From NCBI GenBank assembly GCA_903887655.1, contig CAISQQ010000239.1:1-14931 (forward strand): 14,931 nucleotides of DNA. Direction: 5' to 3'. This document shows positions 6,880 through 14,721 of this stretch, in pieces. Each line of letters begins with the position of its first letter. Within the stretch, counting starts at the first letter, position 1. The DNA comes from an uncultured Burkholderiales bacterium. Lineage in GTDB: Bacteria; Pseudomonadota; Gammaproteobacteria; Burkholderiales; Burkholderiaceae_C. The notes below the pieces were generated by a model. It ran no database searches and had not been told where the DNA came from. It worked only from the letters and a program-made list of their open reading frames with translations. Position numbers and translations under genes: made by a program.

Positions 6880-7962
6880 ATGACCAAAACCAACAGCCCC
6901 CTCACCGCCGCCTTGGCCCAAGGGCTGCGGGTCCTTTATGTGATCCAAGGCGATGATCCCTTGCTGCAGCAAGAGCTCCTCGATGAGTTGCGCCACAGTG
7001 CCCACGCGCGCGGTTTTGAGCAGCGCGTGGTGTTTCGGGTGGCGGGCGCGCGATTTGATTGGAGCGAGGTGGGCTCTCAAGCCCAGTCGCGCGGTCTCTT
7101 TGCCGAGCAGCAAATGCTGGAGATTCACATCCCGAACGGCAAACCGGGCAAAGACGGCGGCCAGTTTTTGGTCCAACTCGCTGAGATGGCCCGCACCATG
7201 CAAGCCGAGATCGCTCGAGGTGCGAGCCAAGAGCTGCTGCTGGTCGTGGTGCTGCCCAGCCTGGACAAAACCCAGCGCCAAAGCAGTTGGTTCTTGGCGC
7301 TGGAGGCGGCGGCGTTGGTGAGTCAGGTGCAAAAAATAGAGCGCGAAGCACTCCCGGCATGGATTGCCCAACGCCTGGCCCGCCAAGGCCACCAGGTCAA
7401 AGCGGGCGGTGAGGGTGTGCAGACTTTGCAGTTCTTTGCCGATCGCGTTGAGGGCAACACCTTGGCCGCGCACCAAGAAATTCAAAAGTTGGCCCTCCTC
7501 TACCCGCCTGGCGAATTGAGTTTTGAGGCGGTGAGTGCGGCGGTGATGAATGTGGCGCGCTTTGATGTCTTCAAGCTCACCCAGGCGGTGCTCTCGGGTC
7601 AACTCGAGCGCGTTGAGCGCATGCTTGACGGCTTGCAAGCCGAGGGCGAGTCGGCCGTCTTGGTGCACTACACCTTGGCCGAAGAGGTTCGGGTCATGTC
7701 CCGCATCAAGACCTCGATGCTCAAAGGGCAGGCCCTGCCCATGGCGCTGCGCGAGCAACGGGTGTGGGGGGTGAGAGAAAAACTCATCGAGCGCGTCATG
7801 GCCAAGCTGAGCGCCAGCACCCTGGAGCACCATTTGTTGGCCGCCCACCAATTGGACGGGGTGGTCAAGGGCCTGAAGTCGCCGCGGTGGCCAACGGATG
7901 CCTGGACGGCTTTGCACGAATGGGCTCACGCGCTCACCCGCGCTTGCAGTCTGGCAAAATGA
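6880..7962 (+). CDS. holA: DNA polymerase III delta subunit HolA
   Basis: A 360-residue protein of the clamp-loader complex. Delta opens the beta sliding clamp so that it can be loaded on primed DNA. The N-terminus has the HolA pattern LYVIQGDDPLLQQELLDELR (about residues 20-39), followed by the AAA+-like domain without a functional Walker A, which is normal for delta. The middle has EGNTLAAHQEIQKLALLYP (about 189-207), a hallmark of the family, and the helical C-terminal collar domain follows. The length is close to the E. coli protein (343). ATG 6880 is the only start in frame near the family N-terminus; an ATG at 6869 is in another frame and closes after four codons. The stop overlaps the proA ATG by four bases. 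Confidence 0.95.
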   Translation: MTKTNSPLTAALAQGLRVLYVIQGDDPLLQQELLDELRHSAHARGFEQRVVFRVAGARFDWSEVGSQAQSRGLFAEQQMLEIHIPNGKPGKDGGQFLVQLAEMARTMQAEIARGASQELLLVVVLPSLDKTQRQSSWFLALEAAALVSQVQKIEREALPAWIAQRLARQGHQVKAGGEGVQTLQFFADRVEGNTLAAHQEIQKLALLYPPGELSFEAVSAAVMNVARFDVFKLTQAVLSGQLERVERMLDGLQAEGESAVLVHYTLAEEVRVMSRIKTSMLKGQALPMALREQRVWGVREKLIERVMAKLSASTLEHHLLAAHQLDGVVKGLKSPRWPTDAWTALHEWAHALTRACSLAK

Positions 7963-9323
7963 CGGCCATGAGCACCTCCACTTTGAGCCCAGACCCCGCC
8001 CTTCGCCCAAGCCCTCCCCTGAGCGAGGAATTGAGCAAGCACCTCAACGAATTGGGCTTGGCCGCCCGAGCGGCCAGCACCCTCATGGCGCGTGCCACTT
8101 CCGCGCAAAAGTCACGCGCCTTGCTGCACTTGGCCCAGTTGTTGAGGTCTGAAGAGACAACGCTGTTGGCGGCCAACGGGCTCGACCTCAGCAACGCCCG
8201 GGCCAAGGGCCTGAGTGGTCCCTTGTACGATCGCTTGGTGCTGGATCACAAGACGCTCGCCACCTGTGCGCTGGGGTGTGAGCAATTGGCCGCGGCAGCC
8301 GACTGCATTGGCGAGATCACCGGACTCACCCAGCAGCCCAGCGGCATTCGCGTGGGTCAAATGCGGGTCCCCATCGGGGTGTTTGCCATGATTTTTGAGA
8401 GTCGCCCCAATGTCACGATTGAGGCGGCGTCCTTGTCGATCAAAAGTGGCAACGCCTGTATTTTGCGCGGCGGCTCCGAGGCCTTTGAGTCCAACAAGGC
8501 CTTGACCGCTTTGGTGCAAGAGGCCTTGAGGCTGGCCGGTTTACCGGCACTGGCCGTTCAGCGCGTGGACACCACCGATCGGCAAGCCGTGGGGGAGCTC
8601 ATCGCCAACCCGCAATGGATCGATTTGGTCATTCCGCGCGGTGGCAAGGGCCTCATTGAGCGCATCTCCAAGGACGCCAAAGTGCCCGTCATCAAGCACC
8701 TCGATGGCAACTGCCACACCTATGTCGATGCGGGCTGCGATGTGCCCATGGCGCTCACAGTCGTGGACAACGCCAAAACCCAAAAGTACAGCCCGTGCAA
8801 TGCAACCGAGAGCTTGCTCGTGCACGAGGCGGTGATGCCCGACTTCTTGCCAGAGATGGCCAAGCGACTATTGGCCAAGGGCGTGGAATTGCGCTGTTGT
8901 GAGCGCTCACTTGCATTCCTCCAAGGAAGCCTTCCTTCGCGGCAGGTTCCTGACGCGCAGATCGCGGGCTTGAAGCCGGCCACCGAGCAAGACTGGTACG
9001 AGGAGTATTTGGCACCGATCTTGAGCATCAAGGTGGTGGCGGATGTGGCCGCGGCGATTGACCACATCAACCACTACTCGAGTCACCACACCGATGCGAT
9101 TTTGAGCGAAAACCACCGCCACATCCAACGCTTTTTGAGAGAGGTGGACTCGGCCAGTGTCATGGTCAACACCAGCACGCGTTTTGCCGACGGCTTTGAG
9201 TACGGCTTGGGCGCTGAGATTGGGATCTCGACCGACAAATTCCACGCCCGTGGCCCGGTGGGCGTGCTCGGACTCACCAGCCTCAAATATGTGGTGTTGG
9301 GTCAAGGTGAGGTGAGAGTTTAG
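7959..9323 (+). CDS. proA: Gamma-glutamyl phosphate reductase ProA
   Basis: A 454-residue NADPH-dependent enzyme that reduces gamma-glutamyl phosphate to glutamate-5-semialdehyde in proline synthesis. It is related to aldehyde dehydrogenases. The catalytic cysteine lies in SPCNATESLLVH (Cys280). PIGVFAMIFESRPNVT, KSGNACILRGGSEA, VIPRGGKGL, HLDGNCHTYVD and the C-terminal ARGPVGVLGLTSLKYV are all typical. The start at 7959 overlaps the holA stop as ATGA, suggesting coupling; ATG 7968 is also possible. The first 25 residues are serine- and proline-rich and precede the conserved domain. proB, the preceding step, is not in this window. The short stretch around 8907-8955 uses codons unlike its surroundings. 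Confidence 0.96.
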   Translation: MTAMSTSTLSPDPALRPSPPLSEELSKHLNELGLAARAASTLMARATSAQKSRALLHLAQLLRSEETTLLAANGLDLSNARAKGLSGPLYDRLVLDHKTLATCALGCEQLAAAADCIGEITGLTQQPSGIRVGQMRVPIGVFAMIFESRPNVTIEAASLSIKSGNACILRGGSEAFESNKALTALVQEALRLAGLPALAVQRVDTTDRQAVGELIANPQWIDLVIPRGGKGLIERISKDAKVPVIKHLDGNCHTYVDAGCDVPMALTVVDNAKTQKYSPCNATESLLVHEAVMPDFLPEMAKRLLAKGVELRCCERSLAFLQGSLPSRQVPDAQIAGLKPATEQDWYEEYLAPILSIKVVADVAAAIDHINHYSSHHTDAILSENHRHIQRFLREVDSASVMVNTSTRFADGFEYGLGAEIGISTDKFHARGPVGVLGLTSLKYVVLGQGEVRV

Positions 9324-9390
9324 GCGCAGGGTCTGCCTGACGGGGCGCGGCTCGGGCGCTGGGATCCAAGCACGTTGGGCGCTCAAGCTC

Positions 9391-9396
9391 TACAAT
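9391..9396 (+). promoter_or_regulatory. Putative -10 box of gshA-gshB
   Basis: TACAAT in the context CTCTACAATGG, 32 bases before the gshA ATG and within the 105-base gap after proA. No strong -35 at normal spacing; TTGGGC at 9375-9380 is too close (10 bases). It suggests that gshAB has its own promoter rather than relying on the leuS-proA operon. Confidence 0.4.
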
Positions 9397-9428
9397 GGTG
9401 ATCTATTCTCTTGGAAGTCAACATCGCC

Positions 9429-10724
9429 ATGGTTCCTCATCTCATCACCGCGCTCACGGGCCCCATCAATGAGTTGGAGCAAAGAATTTTGGACTCCATG
9501 CCCGCCATTGAGCGCTGGTTTCGCATGGAGTGGATGGAGCACACCCCCCCGTTTTACACCTCGGTGGACATCCGCAACGCGGGCTTTAAATTGGCCCCAG
9601 TCGACACCAATTTGTACCCCGGGGGTTGGAACAACCTGACGGCCGAGATGCTGCCCTTGGCGGTGCAAGCGGCGATGGCCGCCATTGAGAAGATTTGCCC
9701 CGAAGCGCGCAACTTGCTGGTGATCCCCGAGAACCACACCCGCAACTCGTTTTATCTCGCCAACGTGGCCCAACTCAAGCGCATTTTTTACATGGCCGGC
9801 TTGAATGTGAGAATTGGTTCGATCAACCCCGAGATCAAAGAGCCGACGGTGATCGACTTGCCTGGGGGCGAGCAGATCACCCTCGAGCCCGTCATCCGTG
9901 GGCCACACCGCTTGGGGCTCAAGGACTTTGATCCGTGCACGATTTTGCTCAACAACGACTTGAGCGCAGGTGTTCCTGGTATTTTGGAGGACTTGCACGA
10001 GCAGTACCTCTTGCCGCCACTGCACGCGGGCTGGAGTGTGCGCCGCAAGAGCCAGCACTTTGCCAGCTACGAAGAGGTGGCCAAGCGATTTGGCAAGTTG
10101 TTGGGGATCGACCCTTGGCTGATCAATCCGATGTTTGGTCAAGCCGGCGAAGTGAGCTTTGCCCAGGGCTCGGGCATTGAGGACTTGAAAACCCAAGTGG
10201 ACGCTTTGCTGGTCAAAATCAAGCGCAAATACAAAGAATACGGCATCCATGAAAAACCCTTTGTGGTGGTCAAGGCCGACAACGGCACCTACGGCATGGG
10301 CATCATGACGGTGCGCGATGTGAAAGACTTGGAGACCTTGAACCGCAAGACCAAGAACAAAATGAGCGTGACCAAGGACGGCCAGTCCCTCTCGGAGGTC
10401 ATCATCCAAGAGGGTGTTCTCACCAATGAGCGCATCAACGATGCGGTGGCCGAGCCGGTTGTCTACATGATGGACCGCTATGTGGTGGGGGGCTTTTACC
10501 GCGTTCACGCTGAGCGCGGTGTGGACGAGAACTTGAACGCCCCGGGGGCCTCCTTTGTGCCGCTGGCCTTTGAGCAAAGCGCCCACACGCCGCAGCCTGG
10601 CCTCAAAGCGGGCGCGAGTGTGCCCAACCGCTTTTACATGTACGGGGTGATTGCCCGCTTGGCCATGCTGGCGGCGAGCTATGAGCTCGAAGCCACGGAC
10701 CCGGAGGCCGAGGTTTACGATTGA
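9429..10724 (+). CDS. gshA: Glutamate-cysteine ligase, proteobacterial GshA family
   Basis: A 431-residue ATP-dependent ligase that joins glutamate and cysteine, the first and usually limiting step of glutathione synthesis. It is not of the E. coli type: it matches, by recall, the separate GshA family of betaproteobacteria and some relatives (Pfam GshA, TIGR02049). Evidence is the N-terminus MVPHLITALTGPINELEQRI, TPPFYTSVDIRNAGFKLAP, VDTNLYPGGWNNL, and VVVKADNGTYGMGI at about residues 278-292, a likely ATP-grasp-like nucleotide site. I chose ATG 9429 to match family starts; a TTG at 9411 would add six residues. gshB lies 104 bases downstream, which strongly supports the function. Confidence 0.92.
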   Translation: MVPHLITALTGPINELEQRILDSMPAIERWFRMEWMEHTPPFYTSVDIRNAGFKLAPVDTNLYPGGWNNLTAEMLPLAVQAAMAAIEKICPEARNLLVIPENHTRNSFYLANVAQLKRIFYMAGLNVRIGSINPEIKEPTVIDLPGGEQITLEPVIRGPHRLGLKDFDPCTILLNNDLSAGVPGILEDLHEQYLLPPLHAGWSVRRKSQHFASYEEVAKRFGKLLGIDPWLINPMFGQAGEVSFAQGSGIEDLKTQVDALLVKIKRKYKEYGIHEKPFVVVKADNGTYGMGIMTVRDVKDLETLNRKTKNKMSVTKDGQSLSEVIIQEGVLTNERINDAVAEPVVYMMDRYVVGGFYRVHAERGVDENLNAPGASFVPLAFEQSAHTPQPGLKAGASVPNRFYMYGVIARLAMLAASYELEATDPEAEVYD

Positions 10725-10828
10725 GCCGCAGGGCGCTCGCTTGGGGCCCCCTTGATCACAGACAGCGATGTGCATTTTTTTACCGAGCAAGGTCGCTGAG
10801 GACTTGCGTTGACCCAGGAAAGTCTTGA

Positions 10829-11857
10829 ATGAAAATTCTCTTTGTTGCCGACCCCTTGGCCACGTTCAACATCAAAAAAGACACCACCTATGTGATGATG
10901 CGCCAAGCGCAGCTGCGCGGGCATGAGGTGTACGCCTGCGAGGTGGGGGGCTTGGCCTGGGTGACGGGTTCACAGGTGAGCGCTCAGGCCTGGGCCTTGG
11001 AGCTTGTGTTGGCTTCGAACTCGAACGCCAATGCACACGACAGCGAGTGGCCCGTCCCATGGTGCCGCCTCAAGGGTGCAGCGACCATGGCGCTCAGCGA
11101 GTTTGGTGCGGTGATCATGCGCAAAGATCCACCCTTTGATGTGGAGTATTTTTATGCCACCCACTTGCTCGCTCAAGCCGAGCGCGAAGGCGCGCGGGTC
11201 TACAACAAGCCGCAGGCCCTGCGAGATCACCCCGAAAAACTATCCATACTGGCCTACCCCGAGTACACCCCAGCCACCTTGGTGACGCGGCGAGCCGAGG
11301 ACATCCGTGCGTTTCATGCGCAGTACCGAGACATCATCCTCAAGCCCCTCGATGGCATGGGTGGGCGGGGAATTTACCGTGTCAAGGCCGATGGCTTGAA
11401 CCTGGGCAGCTTGATCGAGACCTTGAACCGCGACGGTGAGCAAACCGTCATGGTGCAGCACTTCATCCCCGCCATTGAGCAAGGCGACAAACGCATTTTG
11501 ATCATTGCCGGGCAAGCCGTTCCGTTTGCCTTGGCGCGCATTCCCCAAGGTGGCGAAGTGCGGGGCAATTTGGCCGCGGGCGGCAAGGGCGAGGCCCGTC
11601 CTTTGGATGCGCGCGACTGGGAGATCGCTCGCGCTTTGGGCCCGCGTTTGTGGGCCAAAGGTCTTTTGCTGGTGGGCCTGGATGTGATCGGGGACAAGCT
11701 CACCGAGATCAATGTGACGAGCCCGACGTGTTTTCAAGAAATCACCGATCAAACGGGTTGTGACGTGTCCTTGCTCTTCATGACGGCGTTGGAAAAAGCC
11801 GTTGCCCAAGGGGAGGCGCCCGGGGACGGCGCGGCAGTGCTCAGCACGGAGCACTGA
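10829..11857 (+). CDS. gshB: Glutathione synthetase GshB
   Basis: A 342-residue ATP-grasp ligase that adds glycine to gamma-glutamylcysteine to make glutathione. Features in order: the N-terminal MKILFVADPLATFNIKKDTT, MRKDPPFDVEYFYATHLL with NKPQALRDHPEKL, the ATP-grasp glycine loop KPLDGMGGRGIYRV (about 172-185), GGKGEARPL, and the metal-binding INVTSPTCFQEI (about 293-304). The family is usually about 315 residues; the extra length is mainly around residues 45-75 and at the C-terminus. The start is fixed by AGGAAAG (10816-10822) six bases before the ATG. The 104-base gap after gshA has no evident promoter apart from a T-rich patch. Confidence 0.96.
   Translation: MKILFVADPLATFNIKKDTTYVMMRQAQLRGHEVYACEVGGLAWVTGSQVSAQAWALELVLASNSNANAHDSEWPVPWCRLKGAATMALSEFGAVIMRKDPPFDVEYFYATHLLAQAEREGARVYNKPQALRDHPEKLSILAYPEYTPATLVTRRAEDIRAFHAQYRDIILKPLDGMGGRGIYRVKADGLNLGSLIETLNRDGEQTVMVQHFIPAIEQGDKRILIIAGQAVPFALARIPQGGEVRGNLAAGGKGEARPLDARDWEIARALGPRLWAKGLLLVGLDVIGDKLTEINVTSPTCFQEITDQTGCDVSLLFMTALEKAVAQGEAPGDGAAVLSTEH
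11835..11856 (+). repeat. Inverted repeat over the gshB stop codon
   Basis: CAGTGCT and AGCACTG form a perfect 7-base stem with an 8-base loop, ending inside the gshB stop. It lies just before the terminator hairpin, so the transcript would end with two stacked hairpins that may protect it from 3' decay. Confidence 0.4.
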
Positions 11858-11875
11858 AGGCTCGGAGGTGTTTTC

Positions 11876-11907
11876 TTCAAGCGCAAAGACTTCGCGCTTG
11901 GATTTTT
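11876..11907 (+). terminator. Intrinsic terminator of gshA-gshB
   Basis: CAAGCGC (11878-11884) and GCGCTTG (11894-11900) make a perfect 7-base stem, extended by weaker pairs, around a 9-base loop. GATTTTT follows at once. It is 18 bases after the gshB stop. On the minus strand the stem is followed by an A-rich run, not T, so it does not serve the opposing gene. Confidence 0.75.
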
Positions 11908-11945
11908 CGCTAGTGGCCCCAACACTTCGGGCTGGGATCTTGTCC

Positions 11946-12341
11946 TCAAGGGGGTGCGTCTTTGACACCCACGATAAAGTGCTCGGTTTCTCCCAGACAA
12001 CTGGGCAGCCCCAAGTGCTGCTCGTACTGCAGGACCACTTTTTGACCGATGTGCTGGTTGATGAGGTCGGCCACCTTTTCATCGCGCACGGTGAAGAGAA
12101 ACTTTTCATAAGGCGTGGGCAAGGTGCTGATGGTGCGCACTTGCTCGCCTTCCCAGGTTTTGCACAACCAGCCCTTGTAGCTCAGCTTTTGAACATAACC
12201 CACGCTCTCGCCCTCGGAGTAGTTGTAGTGGTAGGCCACCACGCCGTAGAGCACGGCCAACAAAACGACCGCGGTGACGAGGGTGATCAAGCCCTTCATG
12301 AGTTGGTGCTTGAGCTTGGTGAAAAAATCAGATGTTGGCAT
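11946..12341 (-). CDS. Small membrane-anchored protein of unknown function
   Basis: A 131-residue protein with a short charged N-terminus, one strong hydrophobic segment (about residues 17-37) and a soluble domain of about 90 residues that should face the periplasm if the segment is an anchor. It has a compact conserved-looking core: YSEGESVGYVQKLSYKGWLC, then KTWEGEQ, KFLFTVRDEKVADLI and GQKVVLQYEQH. Cys60 and Cys115 could pair. I recall similar short proteins in Burkholderiales databases carrying a mistaken 6-phosphogluconate dehydrogenase label; nothing in the sequence supports that enzyme. It is downstream of glcB on the same strand, 108 bases away, and convergent to gshB. The ATG at 12341 lacks a clear ribosome site; Met15 is an alternative start. 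No function is assigned. Confidence 0.8.
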   Translation of the reverse strand: MPTSDFFTKLKHQLMKGLITLVTAVVLLAVLYGVVAYHYNYSEGESVGYVQKLSYKGWLCKTWEGEQVRTISTLPTPYEKFLFTVRDEKVADLINQHIGQKVVLQYEQHLGLPSCLGETEHFIVGVKDAPP

Positions 12342-12401
12342 GGTGGCCCCAAGGTTGGAGGAAGAGGGTGAACCCCGTGGGGAGGATGAGCAGTGAAGTG
12401 G

Positions 12402-12465
12402 GCGCTGCTGGCGCTATCAGGGCGCCATCAGTGCGCCATCAGTGCGCCATCAGTGAGCCATAGGG
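12402..12465. repeat. 11-base tandem repeat across the glcB stop codon
   Basis: The unit is GCGCCATCAGT on the plus strand. Three perfect copies lie at 12422-12432, 12433-12443 and 12444-12454. A diverged copy precedes them (12411-12421, GCGCTATCAGG), a shorter one may precede that (12402-12410), and a degenerate copy follows (12455-12465). The array covers the end of glcB, including its stop codon, and most of the space after it. Confidence 0.9.
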
Positions 12466-14708
12466 TGCGTTGAAGCTTTGGGGTTTGACTTGGCCTGTGC
12501 TTTGACCTTCAAGCGCCAAGCGTGCAGCAGCGGCTCGGTGTAGCCACTGGGCTGCCTGAGCCCTTGAAACACCAGGTCCATTGCCGCGAGCGCAGCGCTG
12601 TTATTGCTCATGTCCAAAGCCAGTGCTTGGTAGTGCGGGTCGTCCTGGTTTTGACGGTCCACCACCCGCGCCATGCGTTTGAATGAGGCCATGACTTGGG
12701 CTCGGGTGACGACGCCGTGGGCAAGCCAATTGGCAATGTGTTGGCTTGAAATGCGCAATGTGGCGCGGTCTTCCATCAACCCCACATTGTGGATGTCGGG
12801 CACTTTGGAGCAGCCGACCCCTTGGTCAATCCAGCGCACCACATAGCCCAAAATGCCTTGCACATTGTTGTCAACCTCTTCACGCTTGTCCTCGTCGCTC
12901 CAGTGCGGATGGGCCTCCACGGGGATGCGCAGCAAATCCTTGAGCAGGGCCTCTCGGTGCTCGCTCCACACCAGGCGGCTGAGCTCTTTTTGGACCTGTT
13001 TGACATTGACTTGGTGGTAATGCAAGGCGTGCAAGGTGGCGGCGGTGGGGCTGGGTACCCAGGCGGTGTTGGCGCCGGCTTGGGGGTGGGCCACTTTTTG
13101 CGCCATCATCAGCGCCATCAAGTCGGGCATGGCCCACATGCCTTTGCCGATTTGGGCGCGCCCTTGGAGCCCGCAGGCCAAACCCACCAAGACGTTGTTG
13201 AGCTCGTAAGCCTTGATCCAGGCGGTGGACTTCATCTGCGACTTGCGCACCATCGGGCCGGCTTGCATGGCGGTGTGCATCTCATCGCCCGTGCGGTCCA
13301 AAAAGCCGGTGTTGATGAACGCCAAGCGCGAGCGGGCCGCATGAATGCAGGCCATCAAGTTCACACTGGTGCGCCGCTCCTCGTCCATGATGCCGAGCTT
13401 GACGGTGTTTTGCGCGAGACCCAAGGCAGCCTCAACCTTGGAGAACAATTCATTGGCGAAGGCCACTTCGGCCGGGCCATGCATCTTGGGCTTGACGATG
13501 TAGACCGAGCCTTGCCTGGAGTTCTTGATCTGGGTGGAGGCGTCGGCTTTGAGGTCATGCAGGGCAATGGTGGTGGTGATGAAGGCGTCCATGATGCCTT
13601 CGGGGATTTCCAGCCATTGTGCCGTGGGGGTGTTCGCGTCGCGGTGCTCATACAAGATGGCCGGGTTGGTCATCAAGTGCCCAACATTGCGCAGAAATAA
13701 GAGCGATCTGCCCGGGAGCGTGAGCTCGCTGCCCTTGAGGGTGTGGTAGTGGCGATCGGGGTTGAGGCGGCGCGTGAAGGTGCGACCATTTTTGGTGACC
13801 GACTCGCTCAAGCTGCCCTTGGCAATACCGAGCCAGTTGCGGTAGGCCAGAACCTTGTCGCTTGAATCCACCACCGCCACAGAATCTTCCAGGTCCAAAA
13901 TGGTCGACAAGGCGGCCTCGATCACCACATCGCTCACCCCGGCGGGGTCGTTTTGTCCAATCGGCGTCTTGGGGTCGATGATCACGTCCAGGTGCAAGCC
14001 GTTGTGCACGAAAAGGACGCTGCTGGGGTGTGATTTTTCGCCCTGAAAGCCCACGCACTGCTCGGGTTTGGCCAGCGTTGTGCTCTGGCCTCCTGCCAAA
14101 TTCACCCAAAGCGTCTGGTCTTTGATGACATAACCCACACTGTTCACGTGGGAGCCTTTTTTGAGCGGGGCCACACGGTCAAGGACGTGGCGAGCGTAGT
14201 GGATCACTTGCGCGCCACGCACGGGGTCGTAGCCAGGGGAGGTGGGCGTTGACGGGTGTTGGGCAATGACATCGGTGCCGTAGAGCGCGTCGTACAAGGA
14301 GCCCCAGCGCGCATTGGTGGCGTTGAGTGCGTAGCGGGCATTCAAAATGGGCACGACCAACTGGGGACCGGCTTGGGTGGAGAGCTCTGCGTCCACATGG
14401 GTGGTGGTGATTTTGAAGGGCTTGGGCTCGGGCACCAAATAGCCAATGTCTCTCAAATAGCGTTGATAGGCCGCCATTTTCTTGATGGGTCCCGGGTGCT
14501 GCGTGTGCCACGTGTCGAGCAAAGACTGAAGCCGCTCGCGCTCAAGCAACAGGGCCCGATTTTTGGGGGCCAAATCCTGCACGAGCTCACTGAAAGAGCG
14601 CCAAAACGAGGCGGCATCAATCCCTGTGCCAGGAAGCACCTCCGCTTCAATGAAATGGTGGAGGTCGGGGCTCACTTGGAGTTGATGGGTGTGAATGAGT
14701 TGGGACAT
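12450..14708 (-). CDS. glcB: Malate synthase G
   Basis: A 752-residue cytoplasmic enzyme that condenses glyoxylate with acetyl-CoA to malate, in the glyoxylate bypass and glycolate use. The family G form is shown by its length and by LNARYALNATNARWGSLYDA, LDLEDSVAVVD, LLFLRNVGHLMTNPA, VYIVKPKMHGPAEVAFANEL, and NTAWVPSPTAATLHALHYHQ. Recalled E. coli active-site residues have counterparts: Arg340, Mg ligands Glu443 (MDEERRT) and Asp471 (GFLDRTGDE), and catalytic base Asp647 (MEDRATLR). The offset from E. coli numbering grows from 2 to 16, so about 14 residues are inserted near 350-380. The C-terminal tail is basic and ends inside a tandem repeat. I chose ATG 14708 (MSQLIHTHQLQV); upstream in-frame starts would lie within the promoter. 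Confidence 0.97.
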   Translation of the reverse strand: MSQLIHTHQLQVSPDLHHFIEAEVLPGTGIDAASFWRSFSELVQDLAPKNRALLLERERLQSLLDTWHTQHPGPIKKMAAYQRYLRDIGYLVPEPKPFKITTTHVDAELSTQAGPQLVVPILNARYALNATNARWGSLYDALYGTDVIAQHPSTPTSPGYDPVRGAQVIHYARHVLDRVAPLKKGSHVNSVGYVIKDQTLWVNLAGGQSTTLAKPEQCVGFQGEKSHPSSVLFVHNGLHLDVIIDPKTPIGQNDPAGVSDVVIEAALSTILDLEDSVAVVDSSDKVLAYRNWLGIAKGSLSESVTKNGRTFTRRLNPDRHYHTLKGSELTLPGRSLLFLRNVGHLMTNPAILYEHRDANTPTAQWLEIPEGIMDAFITTTIALHDLKADASTQIKNSRQGSVYIVKPKMHGPAEVAFANELFSKVEAALGLAQNTVKLGIMDEERRTSVNLMACIHAARSRLAFINTGFLDRTGDEMHTAMQAGPMVRKSQMKSTAWIKAYELNNVLVGLACGLQGRAQIGKGMWAMPDLMALMMAQKVAHPQAGANTAWVPSPTAATLHALHYHQVNVKQVQKELSRLVWSEHREALLKDLLRIPVEAHPHWSDEDKREEVDNNVQGILGYVVRWIDQGVGCSKVPDIHNVGLMEDRATLRISSQHIANWLAHGVVTRAQVMASFKRMARVVDRQNQDDPHYQALALDMSNNSAALAAMDLVFQGLRQPSGYTEPLLHAWRLKVKAQAKSNPKASTHPMAH

Positions 14709-14721
14709 GTTCAAGGCTTGG

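Noticed and set aside
6712..8010. A 432-codon open frame antisense to holA
   Set aside because: Covers the end of lptE and all of holA; composition is that of a shadow frame in GC-rich DNA.
10743..10781. GGGGCCCC and a run of seven T between gshA and gshB, considered as a terminator
   Set aside because: The GC palindrome has no loop and lies about 24 bases from the T-run. Only a 4-base stem (CACA/TGTG) stands directly before the Ts, too weak to call.
9390..10790. A 466-codon open frame antisense to gshA
   Set aside because: Fully overlaps gshA, which has clear family motifs; the antisense protein looks like no family.
12373..12382. CCCCGTGGGG upstream of the small membrane protein, considered as an operator or terminator
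   Set aside because: Only a 2-base centre, so no stable hairpin, no T-run, and such runs are common in this composition.
12402..12465. CRISPR array
   Set aside because: The 11-base units are directly adjacent without spacers, and no cas genes are present.
12789..13700. A 303-codon plus-strand frame inside glcB
   Set aside because: Glycine- and histidine-rich translation complementary to conserved malate synthase codons; no independent support.
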